Numbered from the stretch's first letter, positions 28,283-37,050 are shown. The stretch: 64,000 nt of DNA from Microbacterium sp. (GCA_017306415.1 JAFKIL010000003.1:372001-436000); one strand, 5' to 3'. Numbers and translations: made by a program. The notes: generated from the letters alone by a model not told the origin.

Positions 28283-29215
28283 TCAGGACTCCGCGAGCGC
28301 GTCGCCGTGGATGACGAAGAACTGTCCCGACGAGCCCTGGATGGCGCGGGCCACCACGCGGTAGAGCCAGTCCAGCGCCGCGGGCTGCTGCGTCGTCGCG
28401 CGCCGGTAGAGCCGGACGTCCACCGGCGGCATCTCGAACGGCAGCGGACGGACGGCGACGGGCCACGTCTTCGCCCAGCCCTCCGCGATCGTGTCCGGCA
28501 CGGTGGCGACGAGCTCGTCGTCGCCGGCGAGCAGCAGCGGCAGCGACGTGAAGTGGTTCACCCGCACGCGCGGCTCGATCGCGACGCCGATGCGCGCGAG
28601 GGCGGCGGCGATGTTCGGAGACCCGGAGTCCCCTGCCACCGCGACATGCGGCGCGGCGAGGTAGGCATCCAGCGACACCGGGCCGACCGCCAGCGGATTG
28701 CGCGCCGACATGGCGACGCCGTAGCCCTGCGACTTGAGCACCACCTGCGCGAAGCTCCCCGCCACCGGCGACGGGGTCACGGCCAGGTCGACGACGCCGC
28801 GGCCCAGCCACTCGGGGAGCGCGTCGACGTCCATCGGCACGACCTCGATGCTCATCCCCGGTGCCTCCGAGCGGACGGCGCGCAGGATCGCGGGCATCCA
28901 GCCGATCTCGCCGAGCTCCGACAGCGCGATGCGGAAGTGCTTGTGCGACCGGGACGGGTCGAACCGATGCACCGCATCGACCGTGCGATCGATCGAGGCC
29001 ACCGCCTCCCGGAAACCCGGGAACATGCTCGCCGCGAGTGGCGTCGGCTCCATCAGACGCCCGGCCCGGACGAAGAGCGGATCGTCGAACTCACGGCGCA
29101 GGCGCCCGAGCGCCTGGCTCACGGCCGGCTGCGTGACGTAGAGCCGGCGGCCCGCGGCCGTCAGGCTCCGCGTCTCGTAGACGGCGACGAAGACGGCGAC
29201 CAGATTCAGGTCCAC
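28283..29215 (-). CDS. LysR-family transcriptional regulator
   Basis: The N-terminal winged helix is MDLNLVAVFVAVYETRSLTAAGRRLYVTQPAVSQALGRLRREFDDPLFVR, a canonical LysR DNA-binding domain. The rest (about residues 90-300) is the periplasmic-binding-protein-like sensor, starting with RSHKHFRIALSELGEIG. The NodD/SyrM-like sub-branch is suggested by that second motif. The length is 310 residues with a GTG start at 29215. It is divergent from the second LigM-type gene, with a textbook LysR box between (29253-29267), so it most likely activates that gene in response to an aromatic acid and represses itself. Confidence 0.92.
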   Translation of the reverse strand: MDLNLVAVFVAVYETRSLTAAGRRLYVTQPAVSQALGRLRREFDDPLFVRAGRLMEPTPLAASMFPGFREAVASIDRTVDAVHRFDPSRSHKHFRIALSELGEIGWMPAILRAVRSEAPGMSIEVVPMDVDALPEWLGRGVVDLAVTPSPVAGSFAQVVLKSQGYGVAMSARNPLAVGPVSLDAYLAAPHVAVAGDSGSPNIAAALARIGVAIEPRVRVNHFTSLPLLLAGDDELVATVPDTIAEGWAKTWPVAVRPLPFEMPPVDVRLYRRATTQQPAALDWLYRVVARAIQGSSGQFFVIHGDALAES

Positions 29216-29252
29216 GTCGGCCTCCCGGAGAGTTAGCGATGCTTCTCGAGCG

Positions 29253-29267
29253 ATAAGCAGAGCTTAT
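29253..29267. promoter_or_regulatory. LysR box between the regulator and the second LigM gene
   Basis: ATAAGC-AGA-GCTTAT is a perfect inverted repeat and contains the T-N11-A core of LysR recognition sites. It lies 38 bp from the regulator start and 84 bp from the LigM start. Confidence 0.75.
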
Positions 29268-29350
29268 GCGTGATCCACTGCGCGATAGACGCGCATTACT
29301 ACGATGGGTCCGGGATGCCGCGCATCCCGCCCCCGAACGAAGGAGTTCCC

Positions 29351-30709
29351 ATGTCCGAGTCCGTCGCCGACGCCATCGCCCGGGTCGGGAGCCCGGTCGA
29401 GCTGCTGCGCAACGCCCAGTCGCGCCCGACCATCTTCCCGGTGACCCCCGAGTTCACGAATTGGCGGTCCGAGCAGCTCGCGTGGCGGGATTCGGTGGCC
29501 CTCCTCGATCAGTCGCACCACATGACCGACCTGTTCATCTCCGGACCCGACGCGCTCCGCCTCCTGCGCGACACAGGCGTGAACAGCTTCGAGAACTTCG
29601 CTGTCGACAGGGCCAAGCAGTTCGTCGCGGTGAACCACGAGGGCTACCTCATCGGCGATGCGATCCTCTTCCACCTGGGCGAGGACTCGTTCGATCTGGT
29701 GGGCTGGTTCATGGTGCTCGACTGGGTGCAGTTCATCGGGGAGACCGGCGACTACGACGTGACCTTCGAGCGCGACGCGAACTCGCTCATGCGTGCGCCC
29801 GGGACGCCGCCCACGCTGTACCGGTACGAGCTGCAAGGCCCTCACGCTCTGGCGCTCATGGAGAAGCTCACCGGGGAGCCCGTGCCGCCGACGAAGTTCT
29901 TCCACATGGCGACGTTCACCATCGCCGGGCTCGAGGTGCGGTCCCTCCGTCACGGCATGGCCGGGCAGCCCGGCTTCGAGCTGTTCGGGCCCTGGGCGGA
30001 GGGCGAGGCGGTGCACGCCGCCATCGTCGAGGCGGGCGCCGAGTTCGGCCTCGTGCTCGTCGGGTCCCGCGCCTACTCGTCGGCCAACCTCGAGTCCGCG
30101 TGGGTGCCGTCGCCGCTCCCGGCGATCTTCACCGGCGAACGCACCGCGGAATACCTGCAGTGGCTCCCCGCCACCCGCGCGGGGTCGCTCGCCGGCAGCT
30201 ACGCGTCCGACGACATCGAGGACTACTACCTCACCCCGTACGACCTCGGGTACGGCCGCAGCGTCGCGTTCGACCACGACTTCATCGGCCGCGAGGCGCT
30301 CGAGCGCCACGCCGCCGCGCCGCAGCGGGTCAAGGTCACGCTGGTCTGGCGCGCCGAGGACGTGGCGGCCGTGCAGCGCTCCCTGTACGAGCCCGGGATC
30401 CCGGCCAAGTACCTCGAGTTCCCCAAGGCCCGCTACGGCGTGTACCAGGTCGACCGCGTCCTCGCCGACGGCCGGGATGTCGGCATCTCGCACGACGTGG
30501 GGTACATCACCGGCGAGCAGGTGTTCGTCTCCCTCGCGAGCGTCGACGCGGCGCACGCCGAGCCTGGCACCGAGGTCGTGGTCGTGTGGGGCGAGCAGCC
30601 GAACTCGCGCAAGCCCGCCGTCGAGGCCCACCGGCAGGTCGAGGTGCGCGCCACCGTCGCCCCCGCGCCGTACTCGTCCTATGCGCGGGAGAACTACCGG
30701 AAGAACTGA
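29351..30709 (+). CDS. LigM/DesA-type aromatic O-demethylase, paralog 2
   Basis: A 452-residue paralog of the gene at 26714 with the same landmarks: EFTNWRSEQLAWRD, DQSHHMTDLFISGPDAL, RHGMAGQPGFELFGP, SRAYSSANLESAWVPSPLPAIFTGE and DDIEDYYLTPYDLGYG. The active-site Tyr (in RAYSS) is kept, but the position of the LigM substrate-binding Arg is Trp119 (DLVGWFM), so the aromatic substrate probably differs. The GGAG ribosome site is good. Expression is likely LysR-controlled from the divergent gap. A damaged alpha/beta hydrolase gene follows after 46 bp on the same strand. Confidence 0.85.
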   Translation: MSESVADAIARVGSPVELLRNAQSRPTIFPVTPEFTNWRSEQLAWRDSVALLDQSHHMTDLFISGPDALRLLRDTGVNSFENFAVDRAKQFVAVNHEGYLIGDAILFHLGEDSFDLVGWFMVLDWVQFIGETGDYDVTFERDANSLMRAPGTPPTLYRYELQGPHALALMEKLTGEPVPPTKFFHMATFTIAGLEVRSLRHGMAGQPGFELFGPWAEGEAVHAAIVEAGAEFGLVLVGSRAYSSANLESAWVPSPLPAIFTGERTAEYLQWLPATRAGSLAGSYASDDIEDYYLTPYDLGYGRSVAFDHDFIGREALERHAAAPQRVKVTLVWRAEDVAAVQRSLYEPGIPAKYLEFPKARYGVYQVDRVLADGRDVGISHDVGYITGEQVFVSLASVDAAHAEPGTEVVVVWGEQPNSRKPAVEAHRQVEVRATVAPAPYSSYARENYRKN

Positions 30710-30755
30710 CCGGCGCGGCGGCAATCCGTGCGGCGCCGCGCGACGAACAACTCCC

Positions 30756-31780
30756 GTGGACGCCCCTCCGAGCACGCGACGCTCTCCCGCCCTCATCCCG
30801 CGGGAGCGCGGCGTCGGACTGCGCCGCATCGCGATCGGCACCGCGCTCGGGCGCGTGGTCGTCCGTGCCGGGCGCCGCGCGGACGGACCCGCGACCATCC
30901 TGCTGCACGGCGCCGCCGGTTCCTGGACAACGTGGACGCCCCTGCTGGCGGCGGCGGATGCGGCATCCGCCCCGCTCACCGATGTCGTCGCGCCGGATCT
31001 CCCCGGCTGGGGCGACAGCGGAACGCTGCCGCGGGGCACCGACGTCGGGGCGATGTCGGACGCGGTCGTCGAGATCGCCCGCAGTCTCGGCTACACGAGG
31101 TGGCGCGTCGTCGGGCATTCGCTCGGCGGCTTCATCGCGCTCGACCTCGCGGCACGGCATCCGCGCGAGACGATCGCCGTGGTCCTCGTCTCGCCGAGCG
31201 GCGCCGGAGTCGTGGACGCCCTCCGCCCCCGCTGCGCGGAGGCGCGCGGGTGCCCGGATTCGCCGGGATGCTGCTCACGATGCGCATGCTCGCCGGACTG
31301 GGTGCGGCGGGGCGGGTGTTCGTCCGCGCACTCGATCGCATCGGTGCGCTGCGGACGCTCACCGCACCGCTCTTCGCCCGGCCGCGGTCGGTGCACCGAT
31401 CGGTGATCGCGGCCTTCGCCGCGGAGCTCCGGCCGCGCGCGTTCGTACGCGCCGCAGCCGCGGCCCGCGCCTACGACATCGAGACGTGGCGACGCGTCAC
31501 GTGCCCCGTCGTCGCGGTGCGCGGGAGCTCGGACGTCTTCGCGGCGGCGGCGGACACCGCCGGCTTCGCCTCGCGGGTCGGCGGCTACCGCGAGGTGCGG
31601 CGGGACGACGCGGGCCACTTCGCGCACATCGAGCGCCCCGATGCCGTGCTCGCCGCGATGTCGCCCCTCGCTGCGGCATCCGCGCCCGAGCCGGACGACC
31701 ACGGCGGACCTCAGCCGGACCGCTCCCCCGCGATCCGCTCGAGCCACGCCAGGGTCGCGCGCGCCAGGTCCGCCGGCTGA
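30756..31780 (+). pseudogene. Alpha/beta hydrolase interrupted by a frameshift
   Basis: Two adjacent frames together spell one alpha/beta hydrolase. From GTG 30756 the first frame gives ATILLHGAAGSWTTW (oxyanion region), APDLPGWGDSG and VVGHSLGGFIALDLAARHP with the nucleophile Ser, up to about 31230. Homology then continues in the frame one base back: VPGFAGMLLTMRML, VTCPVVAVRGSSDVFA (acid) and RRDDAGHFAHIERPD (catalytic His), ending at 31780. One missing base between about 31215 and 31255, in a GC-rich stretch, explains this. It is either a real inactivating deletion or a sequencing error. Its 3' end overlaps the convergent oxidoreductase gene. Confidence 0.8.
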
Positions 31781-32496
31781 CCGGATGCCTCGGCCGCGGC
31801 GACCACCGCGCGCATCTCGAACGCACGCCGCGCCGCATGGCGGTGGGTCCCGTCGAGGAGCCGATCGATCAGATCCGCCCCGCCGGGCCCGAGCTCGGCG
31901 GCCATCTGACGGCGCAGCCACTCCTCGTCGCCGGTCGTGCGCGCCGCTCCGAGGCCCTCGATCACGAGGCCGGCGAGACCCTTCATGAATCCGCTGCGCA
32001 GGAGGCGGAGTCGCGCCGCCTCGCCCGCCTCGGCGTCGATCGTCTCGACCGGCACGCCGAGCGGGACGAGAAGCTCCGCAAGCGGCCGGGCGCCGTCCCC
32101 GCTGGCAAGCACCTCGGTGCGGTGTCCCGCGCGCGGCACGGGGGCCAGTACCGCGACATCCGCCATCCGGATGCCGCGCGTCGTGGCGAGCGCGGAGACA
32201 CCCCGCTTCACGTCGGGTCCGGCCGTGTTGAAGTCGGCGTACACCGCTTCGGGCCGGAGGGCGTCGAGCGCGGGGGCGGCGACCGCGAGCGCCGACGCCC
32301 CGCCCACGAGGCTGAGCACGGCATCCGCGCCGTCGACCGCGCGGGCGAGGTCGTCGATCCGATCGATCCCGTCGAGGGATCGGGAGGCGAACGGATCGTA
32401 GCCGCGGACGCGGGCGCCAGCGGCGGCCAGCCCGCGCGCGTAGATCGTGCCCGCCTCGCCGAGCCCGAGGACGGCGATCGTCGTCGTGCGCGTCAC
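31711..32496 (-). CDS. NAD(P)-binding oxidoreductase with DUF1932 C-terminal domain
   Basis: The N-terminal Rossmann fold is IAVLGLGEAGTIYARGLAAAGARVRGYDPF, as in 6-phosphogluconate and 3-hydroxyisobutyrate dehydrogenases. The C-terminal half (LLRSGFMKGLAGLVIEGLGAART) is of the DUF1932 type. The product has 261 residues with a GTG start and GGAGGG upstream, overlapping the stop of the IclR gene by 4 bp (GTGA). It probably reduces or oxidises a hydroxy acid or semialdehyde. The partnership with IclR inside an aromatic island suggests an intermediate of that metabolism, but the substrate is unknown. Confidence 0.8.
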   Translation of the reverse strand: MTRTTTIAVLGLGEAGTIYARGLAAAGARVRGYDPFASRSLDGIDRIDDLARAVDGADAVLSLVGGASALAVAAPALDALRPEAVYADFNTAGPDVKRGVSALATTRGIRMADVAVLAPVPRAGHRTEVLASGDGARPLAELLVPLGVPVETIDAEAGEAARLRLLRSGFMKGLAGLVIEGLGAARTTGDEEWLRRQMAAELGPGGADLIDRLLDGTHRHAARRAFEMRAVVAAAEASGQPADLARATLAWLERIAGERSG

Positions 32497-33401
32497 GGCC
32501 CACCCTCCGCCTCGGCCGCTCCGCCCCCCACGACGGAGCGGAGGTCGACCCGGTGCGATGCGAAGTACTCCAGGGACCGCCGCGACGTCGTCAGCAGCGG
32601 CTGGATGCCGTGGACCTCGGAGCGCTCGGCCGACGCGCCGTCGGGGAGGTAGGCATCCTCCAGGGCGTGCGTCACCCCGGCGGCGGCCATCGTCAGCAGT
32701 TCGATGAGCGGCTGCACGGGCGCCGCGTCGTTGGGGACGACGACGCCGAGCCCGGCGTAGATGCGGCCGTGCGGGCCGACGACGGGGACGGCGATCCCGC
32801 GCGACTCCTCGTAGATGTGCCCGCTGAGGACCGCGAAGCCGTCCGCGCGCACGCGGGCGAGCCGCGCCCGCAGCTCGGCGCCGTCGCGCAGCGTGTACGG
32901 CGTATGACGGGGCCACCCGGCCGCGATCACCTGGGAGACGAGGTGCTCCCCCGCGTGCGCCAGCAGCACGAGGCCGGTGGAGCTCACCGGCAGCGGAGTG
33001 CGTCCGCCGATGAGGGTCGCGTTCACGACCGCGTCGCGCGTCGACATCCGCTCGATGAAGAGCACGTCACGACCGCTCAGCACCCCGAGCTGGGTGTGCT
33101 GGCGCACGCGGGAGTGCACCGCCTCGAGCCAGGGGCGGGCGAGCTCGCGCAGTCCGAGGGCGCCGGGTGTGCGCGAGGCGAGTTCCCACAGCCGCACCCC
33201 CAGGCGGTAGGTGCGGTCGGGGAGGCGCTCCACGAGCCCCTCGCGTTCCAGCTCGCCGAGGAGGCGGTGCACGGTCGACCGCGGGAGCCCGGCCACGTCC
33301 GCCACGTCGCTCAGGGTCAGGTAGGGGCTCATCGCATCGAACGCGTCGAGGACGCGCAGGTGCCTGTGCAGCACTGACTCCCCGTCCGACCCGCGCGCCA
33401 T
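32493..33401 (-). CDS. IclR-family transcriptional regulator
   Basis: The N-terminal winged helix (VLHRHLRVLDAFDAMSPYLTLSDVADVAGLPRSTVHRLLGELEREGLVER) is followed by the GAF-like IclR effector domain, including HTQLGVLSGRDVLFIERM, LPVSSTGLVLLAHA and GIAVPVVGPHGRIYAGLGVVVP. The length is 302 residues; ATG 33401 was chosen for its strong AGGAGGT. An in-frame GTG lies 18 bp upstream. It heads a two-gene unit with the DUF1932 oxidoreductase. IclR proteins of this type often govern aromatic degradation genes. Upstream lie two copies of a 150-bp block with paired palindromes. Confidence 0.92.
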   Translation of the reverse strand: MARGSDGESVLHRHLRVLDAFDAMSPYLTLSDVADVAGLPRSTVHRLLGELEREGLVERLPDRTYRLGVRLWELASRTPGALGLRELARPWLEAVHSRVRQHTQLGVLSGRDVLFIERMSTRDAVVNATLIGGRTPLPVSSTGLVLLAHAGEHLVSQVIAAGWPRHTPYTLRDGAELRARLARVRADGFAVLSGHIYEESRGIAVPVVGPHGRIYAGLGVVVPNDAAPVQPLIELLTMAAAGVTHALEDAYLPDGASAERSEVHGIQPLLTTSRRSLEYFASHRVDLRSVVGGGAAEAEGGP

Positions 33402-33447
33402 TGCGACCTCCTGCGCCACAGGCTACCTCCGGCCCGCGCCCGCGCGG

Positions 33448-33598
33448 ACCGGGTGGTCGCCCCGAATCAGGTAGGGGTCGCAGGTATGTTGACGTCAACA
33501 CCGGTTCCGTGAGGGCGTGTTGACGTCAACCATCCTGCAACCGCAACGCTGCGCCGGGGCCGGCACTGCCGGCAGGGCCCTGCGGCGGCGGGCCAGTC
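33448..33598. repeat. 150-bp duplicated block, copy 1
   Basis: This block and 33662-33809 share nearly all their sequence, from GGGTGGTCGCCCCGA through the two palindromes to CTGCGGCGGCGGGCCAGTC. Between the copies are two exact 20-bp tandem units (33621-33640 and 33641-33660). There is no convincing coding sequence in 33402-33874. Confidence 0.85.
33487..33530. promoter_or_regulatory. Paired GTTGACGTCAAC palindromes, first pair
   Basis: TGTTGACGTCAACA (33487-33500, perfect 14-bp palindrome) and GTTGACGTCAAC (33519-33530) have centres 31 bp apart, close to three helical turns. The central ACGT and TG...CA ends resemble LacI-family operators, but no LacI gene is in the window. They lie 86-130 bp upstream of the IclR start. 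Confidence 0.6.
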
Positions 33599-33661
33599 AG
33601 GGCCGCTCCGACGCCGGTCGGGACGGCCGACGCCGGCGCGGGACGGCCGACGCCGGCGCGG

Positions 33662-33809
33662 GACGGGTGGTCGCCCCGACTTAGGTAGCGATCGCAGGCA
33701 TGTTGACGTCAACACCGGTTCTGTGAGGGCGTGTTGACGTCAACCATCCTGCAACCGCAACCGCGCGGCGCCGGCACGGCCGGCAGGGCCCTGCGGCGGC
33801 GGGCCAGTC
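33662..33809. repeat. 150-bp duplicated block, copy 2
   Basis: Near-identical to 33448-33598 with scattered substitutions outside the palindromes and short indels toward the right end. It ends 65 bp before the stop of the third LigM gene. Confidence 0.85.
33701..33744. promoter_or_regulatory. Paired GTTGACGTCAAC palindromes, second pair
   Basis: TGTTGACGTCAACA at 33701-33714 and GTTGACGTCAAC at 33733-33744, centres again 31 bp apart. Both palindromes are unchanged while surrounding bases have diverged. Confidence 0.6.
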
Positions 33810-33874
33810 GAGCGCCGCCGCCCGGTGCCGCGTCGGGCCGGGCGCCGCGGCAGCACCGCCCGGCCCGGCGCGAG

Positions 33875-35248
33875 TCAGTCGTCGGCGCGATAGACCGTCC
33901 GGGCGAACTCGTGGTACGGAGCCGGGGCGACCGTGGCACGGATGCGCACTTGCCGGTGCCGCGCGTCCACCTGGGGCTTGTGCGACACCGGGTCCTCTCC
34001 CCACACCACCTCGACCTCCGCACCGTCGGGCACGTCGACGTCGATCGTCGCCAGTGACATGTACAGCTGGTCGTAGGCGATGTACCCGGCGTCCGTCGAG
34101 ATGCCGACCTGCGCGCCGTCGCGCCGCACCTCGTCCATCTGGAACAGCCCGTACCGCGCCTTCGGGAAGTCGAGGAACTTCGCCGGCACGCCCGGCTCCA
34201 TCTGCGAGCGGACGACCGCGGCGACGTCGTCGGCGTGCCAGAGCAGGGTGGCCTTGCGCCGGCGCTGGTTCTCGGCGTGCCGCTCGAGGGCGGCCCGCCC
34301 GTGGAAGTCGTGGTCGAAGCGCACCGACTTCCCGAGGCCGATGTCGTACGGCGTCAGGTAGAAGTCATGGATGTCGGTGGAGTACAGCGACCCGCCGATG
34401 GATCCCGCGCGGGCCGCCGGCAGCCACTCGCGGTACTCCGCGAAGTCGTCGTCGAAGATCGCCGGGAAGGGCGTCGGCACCCATCCCGACTCGAGCGGCG
34501 TCGCGGAGTACGCCTTCGCCCCGACGCGGCGGATGTCGAACGCGGCGCCCGCATCGAGGAGCGCCTGCAGCACGACCTCGTTGTCCGCCCAGGGTCCGTA
34601 GAACTCGAAGCCGGGCTGCCCCGCCATCCCGTGGCGGAGCGCGCGCACCGGACGACCCGCGATCTCGACCTCGCCGATGTGGAAGAACTTGATCTCCGGC
34701 GCGGGTCCACCGAAGACCTGCTCCATCACCTCGTCGGCGCGCGGACCCTGCAGCTCGTAGCGGTAGAACGTGGGCGGCCCCTGCCGCATGTGCGAGTTCG
34801 CCTCCAGGCGGTGGTGCACGTCCTCCCCGCGGGCCTCGGCCTTCTCGGCGTTGAACCGGACCCAGTCGATCAGGAGGTGGTGCCCGATGAGCACGAGTCC
34901 CTCCGGGCCGTCGGAGTTGTAGAACAGGATGCCGTCGCCGACGAGGTAGCCGTCCTGGTTCACCGAGATCAGCTGCTTGGCGACGCCGGGGCGGAAGGTC
35001 GCGAACGTGTTCGGCGAGATCCCGCTCAGCATCGGGATGAGGTCGTCGCCCCAGAGGAACAGCTGCGTCATGTGGTGGGACTGGTCCATCAGAGCCACCG
35101 TCGTGTTCCACGCGCGCTGCTCGTCGCGCCAGTTCGTGAACTCCGGCGCCACCGGGAAGGTGAACGCGGGCCAGTCCTGGTTGCGCAGCAGCTCGACGGC
35201 GCCTCCGGCGCGGGTGATCGCCTGAGCGAGGGATTCGGATGTCATCAT
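33875..35248 (-). CDS. LigM/DesA-type aromatic O-demethylase, paralog 3
   Basis: A 457-residue paralog: LLRNQDWPAFTFPVAPEFTNWRDEQ, DQSHHMTQLFLWGDDLIPML, LRHGMAGQPGFEFYGP, AKAYSATPLESGWVPTPFPAIFDDD and TDIHDFYLTPYDIGLGKSVRFDHDFHGR. The active-site Tyr is kept; the position of the LigM Arg is His123 (LIGHHLLIDW). This is the most divergent paralog and probably has another methoxy-aromatic substrate. It begins with two ATG codons (35248 and 35245), with GGAAAGG upstream. It is divergent from the Liv-type transporter operon and reads toward the IclR pair. Confidence 0.83.
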   Translation of the reverse strand: MMTSESLAQAITRAGGAVELLRNQDWPAFTFPVAPEFTNWRDEQRAWNTTVALMDQSHHMTQLFLWGDDLIPMLSGISPNTFATFRPGVAKQLISVNQDGYLVGDGILFYNSDGPEGLVLIGHHLLIDWVRFNAEKAEARGEDVHHRLEANSHMRQGPPTFYRYELQGPRADEVMEQVFGGPAPEIKFFHIGEVEIAGRPVRALRHGMAGQPGFEFYGPWADNEVVLQALLDAGAAFDIRRVGAKAYSATPLESGWVPTPFPAIFDDDFAEYREWLPAARAGSIGGSLYSTDIHDFYLTPYDIGLGKSVRFDHDFHGRAALERHAENQRRRKATLLWHADDVAAVVRSQMEPGVPAKFLDFPKARYGLFQMDEVRRDGAQVGISTDAGYIAYDQLYMSLATIDVDVPDGAEVEVVWGEDPVSHKPQVDARHRQVRIRATVAPAPYHEFARTVYRADD

Positions 35249-35461
35249 CGACCTTTCCATTCGGGATCGACCGCAGACTATGCAGCCCCGCACGGGCCAG
35301 GAGCACGGGATTCCGTTCATCGGAATCGCCGGCCCGCCCGACGGGTCGCGGCGCTTGACTGGGCCGCGATCGCGTTCCGGCGGACCGATCCGCGCCAGAG
35401 TGGGCGCGGAAGCGGCCGGCTGCACAACGAACGGGTAAAGGATCCGCATTCTCGATCCAAA

Positions 35462-35494
35462 ATCGTTGACAATCTCAGCGCGAATCCGTACCGT
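35462..35494 (+). promoter_or_regulatory. Promoter of the Liv operon with overlapping operator
   Basis: TTGACA (35466-35471), a 17-bp spacer and TACCGT (35489-35494) form a sigma70-type promoter. ATCGT-TG-ACAAT (35462-35473) overlaps the -35 and differs by one base from the perfect palindrome form at 26576. Repression by the same GntR-type protein is therefore likely. The rest of the 35249-35572 gap shows nothing else I can name. Confidence 0.6.
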
Positions 35495-35572
35495 CCCAAA
35501 GCGAGGGACACGGTCCACCCTCGGACCCATCCCGGGTTGTGGCGACGAGGCAACGACACGGAGAGGCGGGCG

Positions 35573-36352
35573 ATGGCTGCTCGACTGACGCTGAACGATG
35601 TCAGCCTGCACTTCGGCGGGGTGTCGGTGCTCGAAGAGGTCGGCTTCGACGTCGCGCCGGGTCAGATCCTCGGCCTGGTCGGCCCCAACGGAGCGGGGAA
35701 GACCTCCCTGTTCAACTGCATCAGCGGCCACTACACGCCGAGCGCCGGCTCCATCACGATCGACGGCACCGAGGTGAGCGGGGATCGCCCGGCCACCCTC
35801 GCCCGGCACGGTCTCGCCCGCACCTTCCAGCATCCTGCGCTGCAGTTGCACGAGACGGTCCTCGAGAACGTGCTGCTGGGCGCCCACACCCGTCTTCCCG
35901 GCGGTGCGCTGGAGTGGTCGCTGCGCCTCCCCCGCACCCTCCGCGCGGAGAAGGCGCTGCGCGCCGAGGCGCGCGAGCTCCTCGAGCGGAACGGACTCGG
36001 ATGGGCCGCGGACGCGCGGGCGGACGAGCTGTCGCACGGACTCCACAAGGGCGTCGAGCTGTGCCGCGCGCTGATCTCCCGCCCGCGGCTGCTGCTGCTC
36101 GACGAGCCGGCCGCGGGACTTCCGCACGGGGAGGTCGAGCAGCTGATCGCGACCGTCCGGCGCCTGCGCGACGAGGACGACATCACGGTCGTGATCGTCG
36201 AGCACAACATGGGCCTCATCGCCGCGCTCACCGATCGCGTCGTCGTCCTCGACCACGGTCGCAAGCTCATGGAGGGCACCGCCGCCGAGGCCCAGTCCGA
36301 CCCCCGGGTCATCGAGGCCTACATCGGGAAGGACGCCGCCGATGCTGCTTGA
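35573..36352 (+). CDS. livG: Liv-type ABC importer ATP-binding protein 1
   Basis: A 259-residue LivG-like ATPase of a branched-chain-amino-acid/aromatic-acid type importer. Walker A is GPNGAGKTS, the Q-loop region is GLARTFQHPALQLHETVLENV, the signature is degenerate (ELSHGLHKGVELCRAL, where LSGG is usual), Walker B is LLLLDEPAAGLPHGE and the switch His lies in VIVEHNMGLIAALTDRVVVLDHG. The ATG has GGAGAGG upstream. It is the first gene of a five-gene operon in which all genes overlap or nearly touch. Location within the O-demethylase island suggests uptake of aromatic acids. Confidence 0.9.
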   Translation: MAARLTLNDVSLHFGGVSVLEEVGFDVAPGQILGLVGPNGAGKTSLFNCISGHYTPSAGSITIDGTEVSGDRPATLARHGLARTFQHPALQLHETVLENVLLGAHTRLPGGALEWSLRLPRTLRAEKALRAEARELLERNGLGWAADARADELSHGLHKGVELCRALISRPRLLLLDEPAAGLPHGEVEQLIATVRRLRDEDDITVVIVEHNMGLIAALTDRVVVLDHGRKLMEGTAAEAQSDPRVIEAYIGKDAADAA

Positions 36353-37049
36353 GCTGGAGGACGTCACCGCGTTCTACGGCCCCGTGCAGGTGCTCGAGGG
36401 GGTCTCGCTCGCCGTGCCCGAGGGCGGCGCCGTCGGTGTGCTCGGCGCCAACGGCGCGGGAAAGACGACGACGCTCCGCGCGATCAGCGGCACCGTGCGG
36501 GCGCGGGGCGGCATCCGCTTCGACGGCAGGGACATCCGCGGGATGCGCCCGGACAAGGTCGCCGCCCTCGGCATCGCGCACGTGCCGGAGGGTCGCGGCA
36601 CGCTCACCGACCTGAGCGTCCGCGAGAACCTCCGCGTCGGCGCCTACCTGCGCAAGGATCGCAAGGGGGTCGCTGCGGACATCGACTACTGCCTCGACCT
36701 GTTCCCGCAGCTGCAGCACCGCATCCGCTCCAACGGATCCGCCCTGTCCGGGGGCGAGCAGCAGATGCTCGCGATCGCGCGGGCGGTGATGTCGAAGCCG
36801 CGGCTCCTCCTCCTCGACGAGGCGTCACTGGGGCTCGCGCCCGGCACCGCGAAGACCGTCTACGAGGCGATCGGGCGACTGCGCACGGATGCCGGGCTGT
36901 CGATGCTCGTCGTGGAGCAGAACGCCAACCTCGCCTTCACGCTCGTGGAGTCGGCCACCGTCCTGGAGACGGGCCGGAGCGTCCTGACCGGATCGACCGC
37001 TGAGCTGCGCGGCATGGACGAGATCCGCCGCGCCTACCTGGGAGGCTGA
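36342..37049 (+). CDS. livF: Liv-type ABC importer ATP-binding protein 2
   Basis: A 235-residue LivF-like ATPase: Walker A is GANGAGKTT, then IAHVPEGRGTLTDLSVRENL, signature LSGGEQQM, Walker B LLLLDEASLGLAP and VVEQNANLAFTLVESATVLETG, with Gln-Asn in place of the switch His region as usual for LivF. It starts 11 bp before the end of livG and pairs with it as a heterodimer. Confidence 0.92.
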   Translation: MLLELEDVTAFYGPVQVLEGVSLAVPEGGAVGVLGANGAGKTTTLRAISGTVRARGGIRFDGRDIRGMRPDKVAALGIAHVPEGRGTLTDLSVRENLRVGAYLRKDRKGVAADIDYCLDLFPQLQHRIRSNGSALSGGEQQMLAIARAVMSKPRLLLLDEASLGLAPGTAKTVYEAIGRLRTDAGLSMLVVEQNANLAFTLVESATVLETGRSVLTGSTAELRGMDEIRRAYLGG

Positions 37050-37050
37050 C

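Noticed and set aside
29266-32652. A plus-strand open frame of about 1128 codons through LigM paralog 2, the hydrolase and the oxidoreductase
   Set aside because: The translation is Arg/Ala low-complexity and overlaps three recognisable genes in other frames.
33531-33598. A terminator at the GCAGGGCCCTGC palindrome
   Set aside because: It is part of the duplicated 150-bp block, lies in front of rather than behind a gene on the IclR side, and lacks a following T-run, so I kept it only as part of the repeat.
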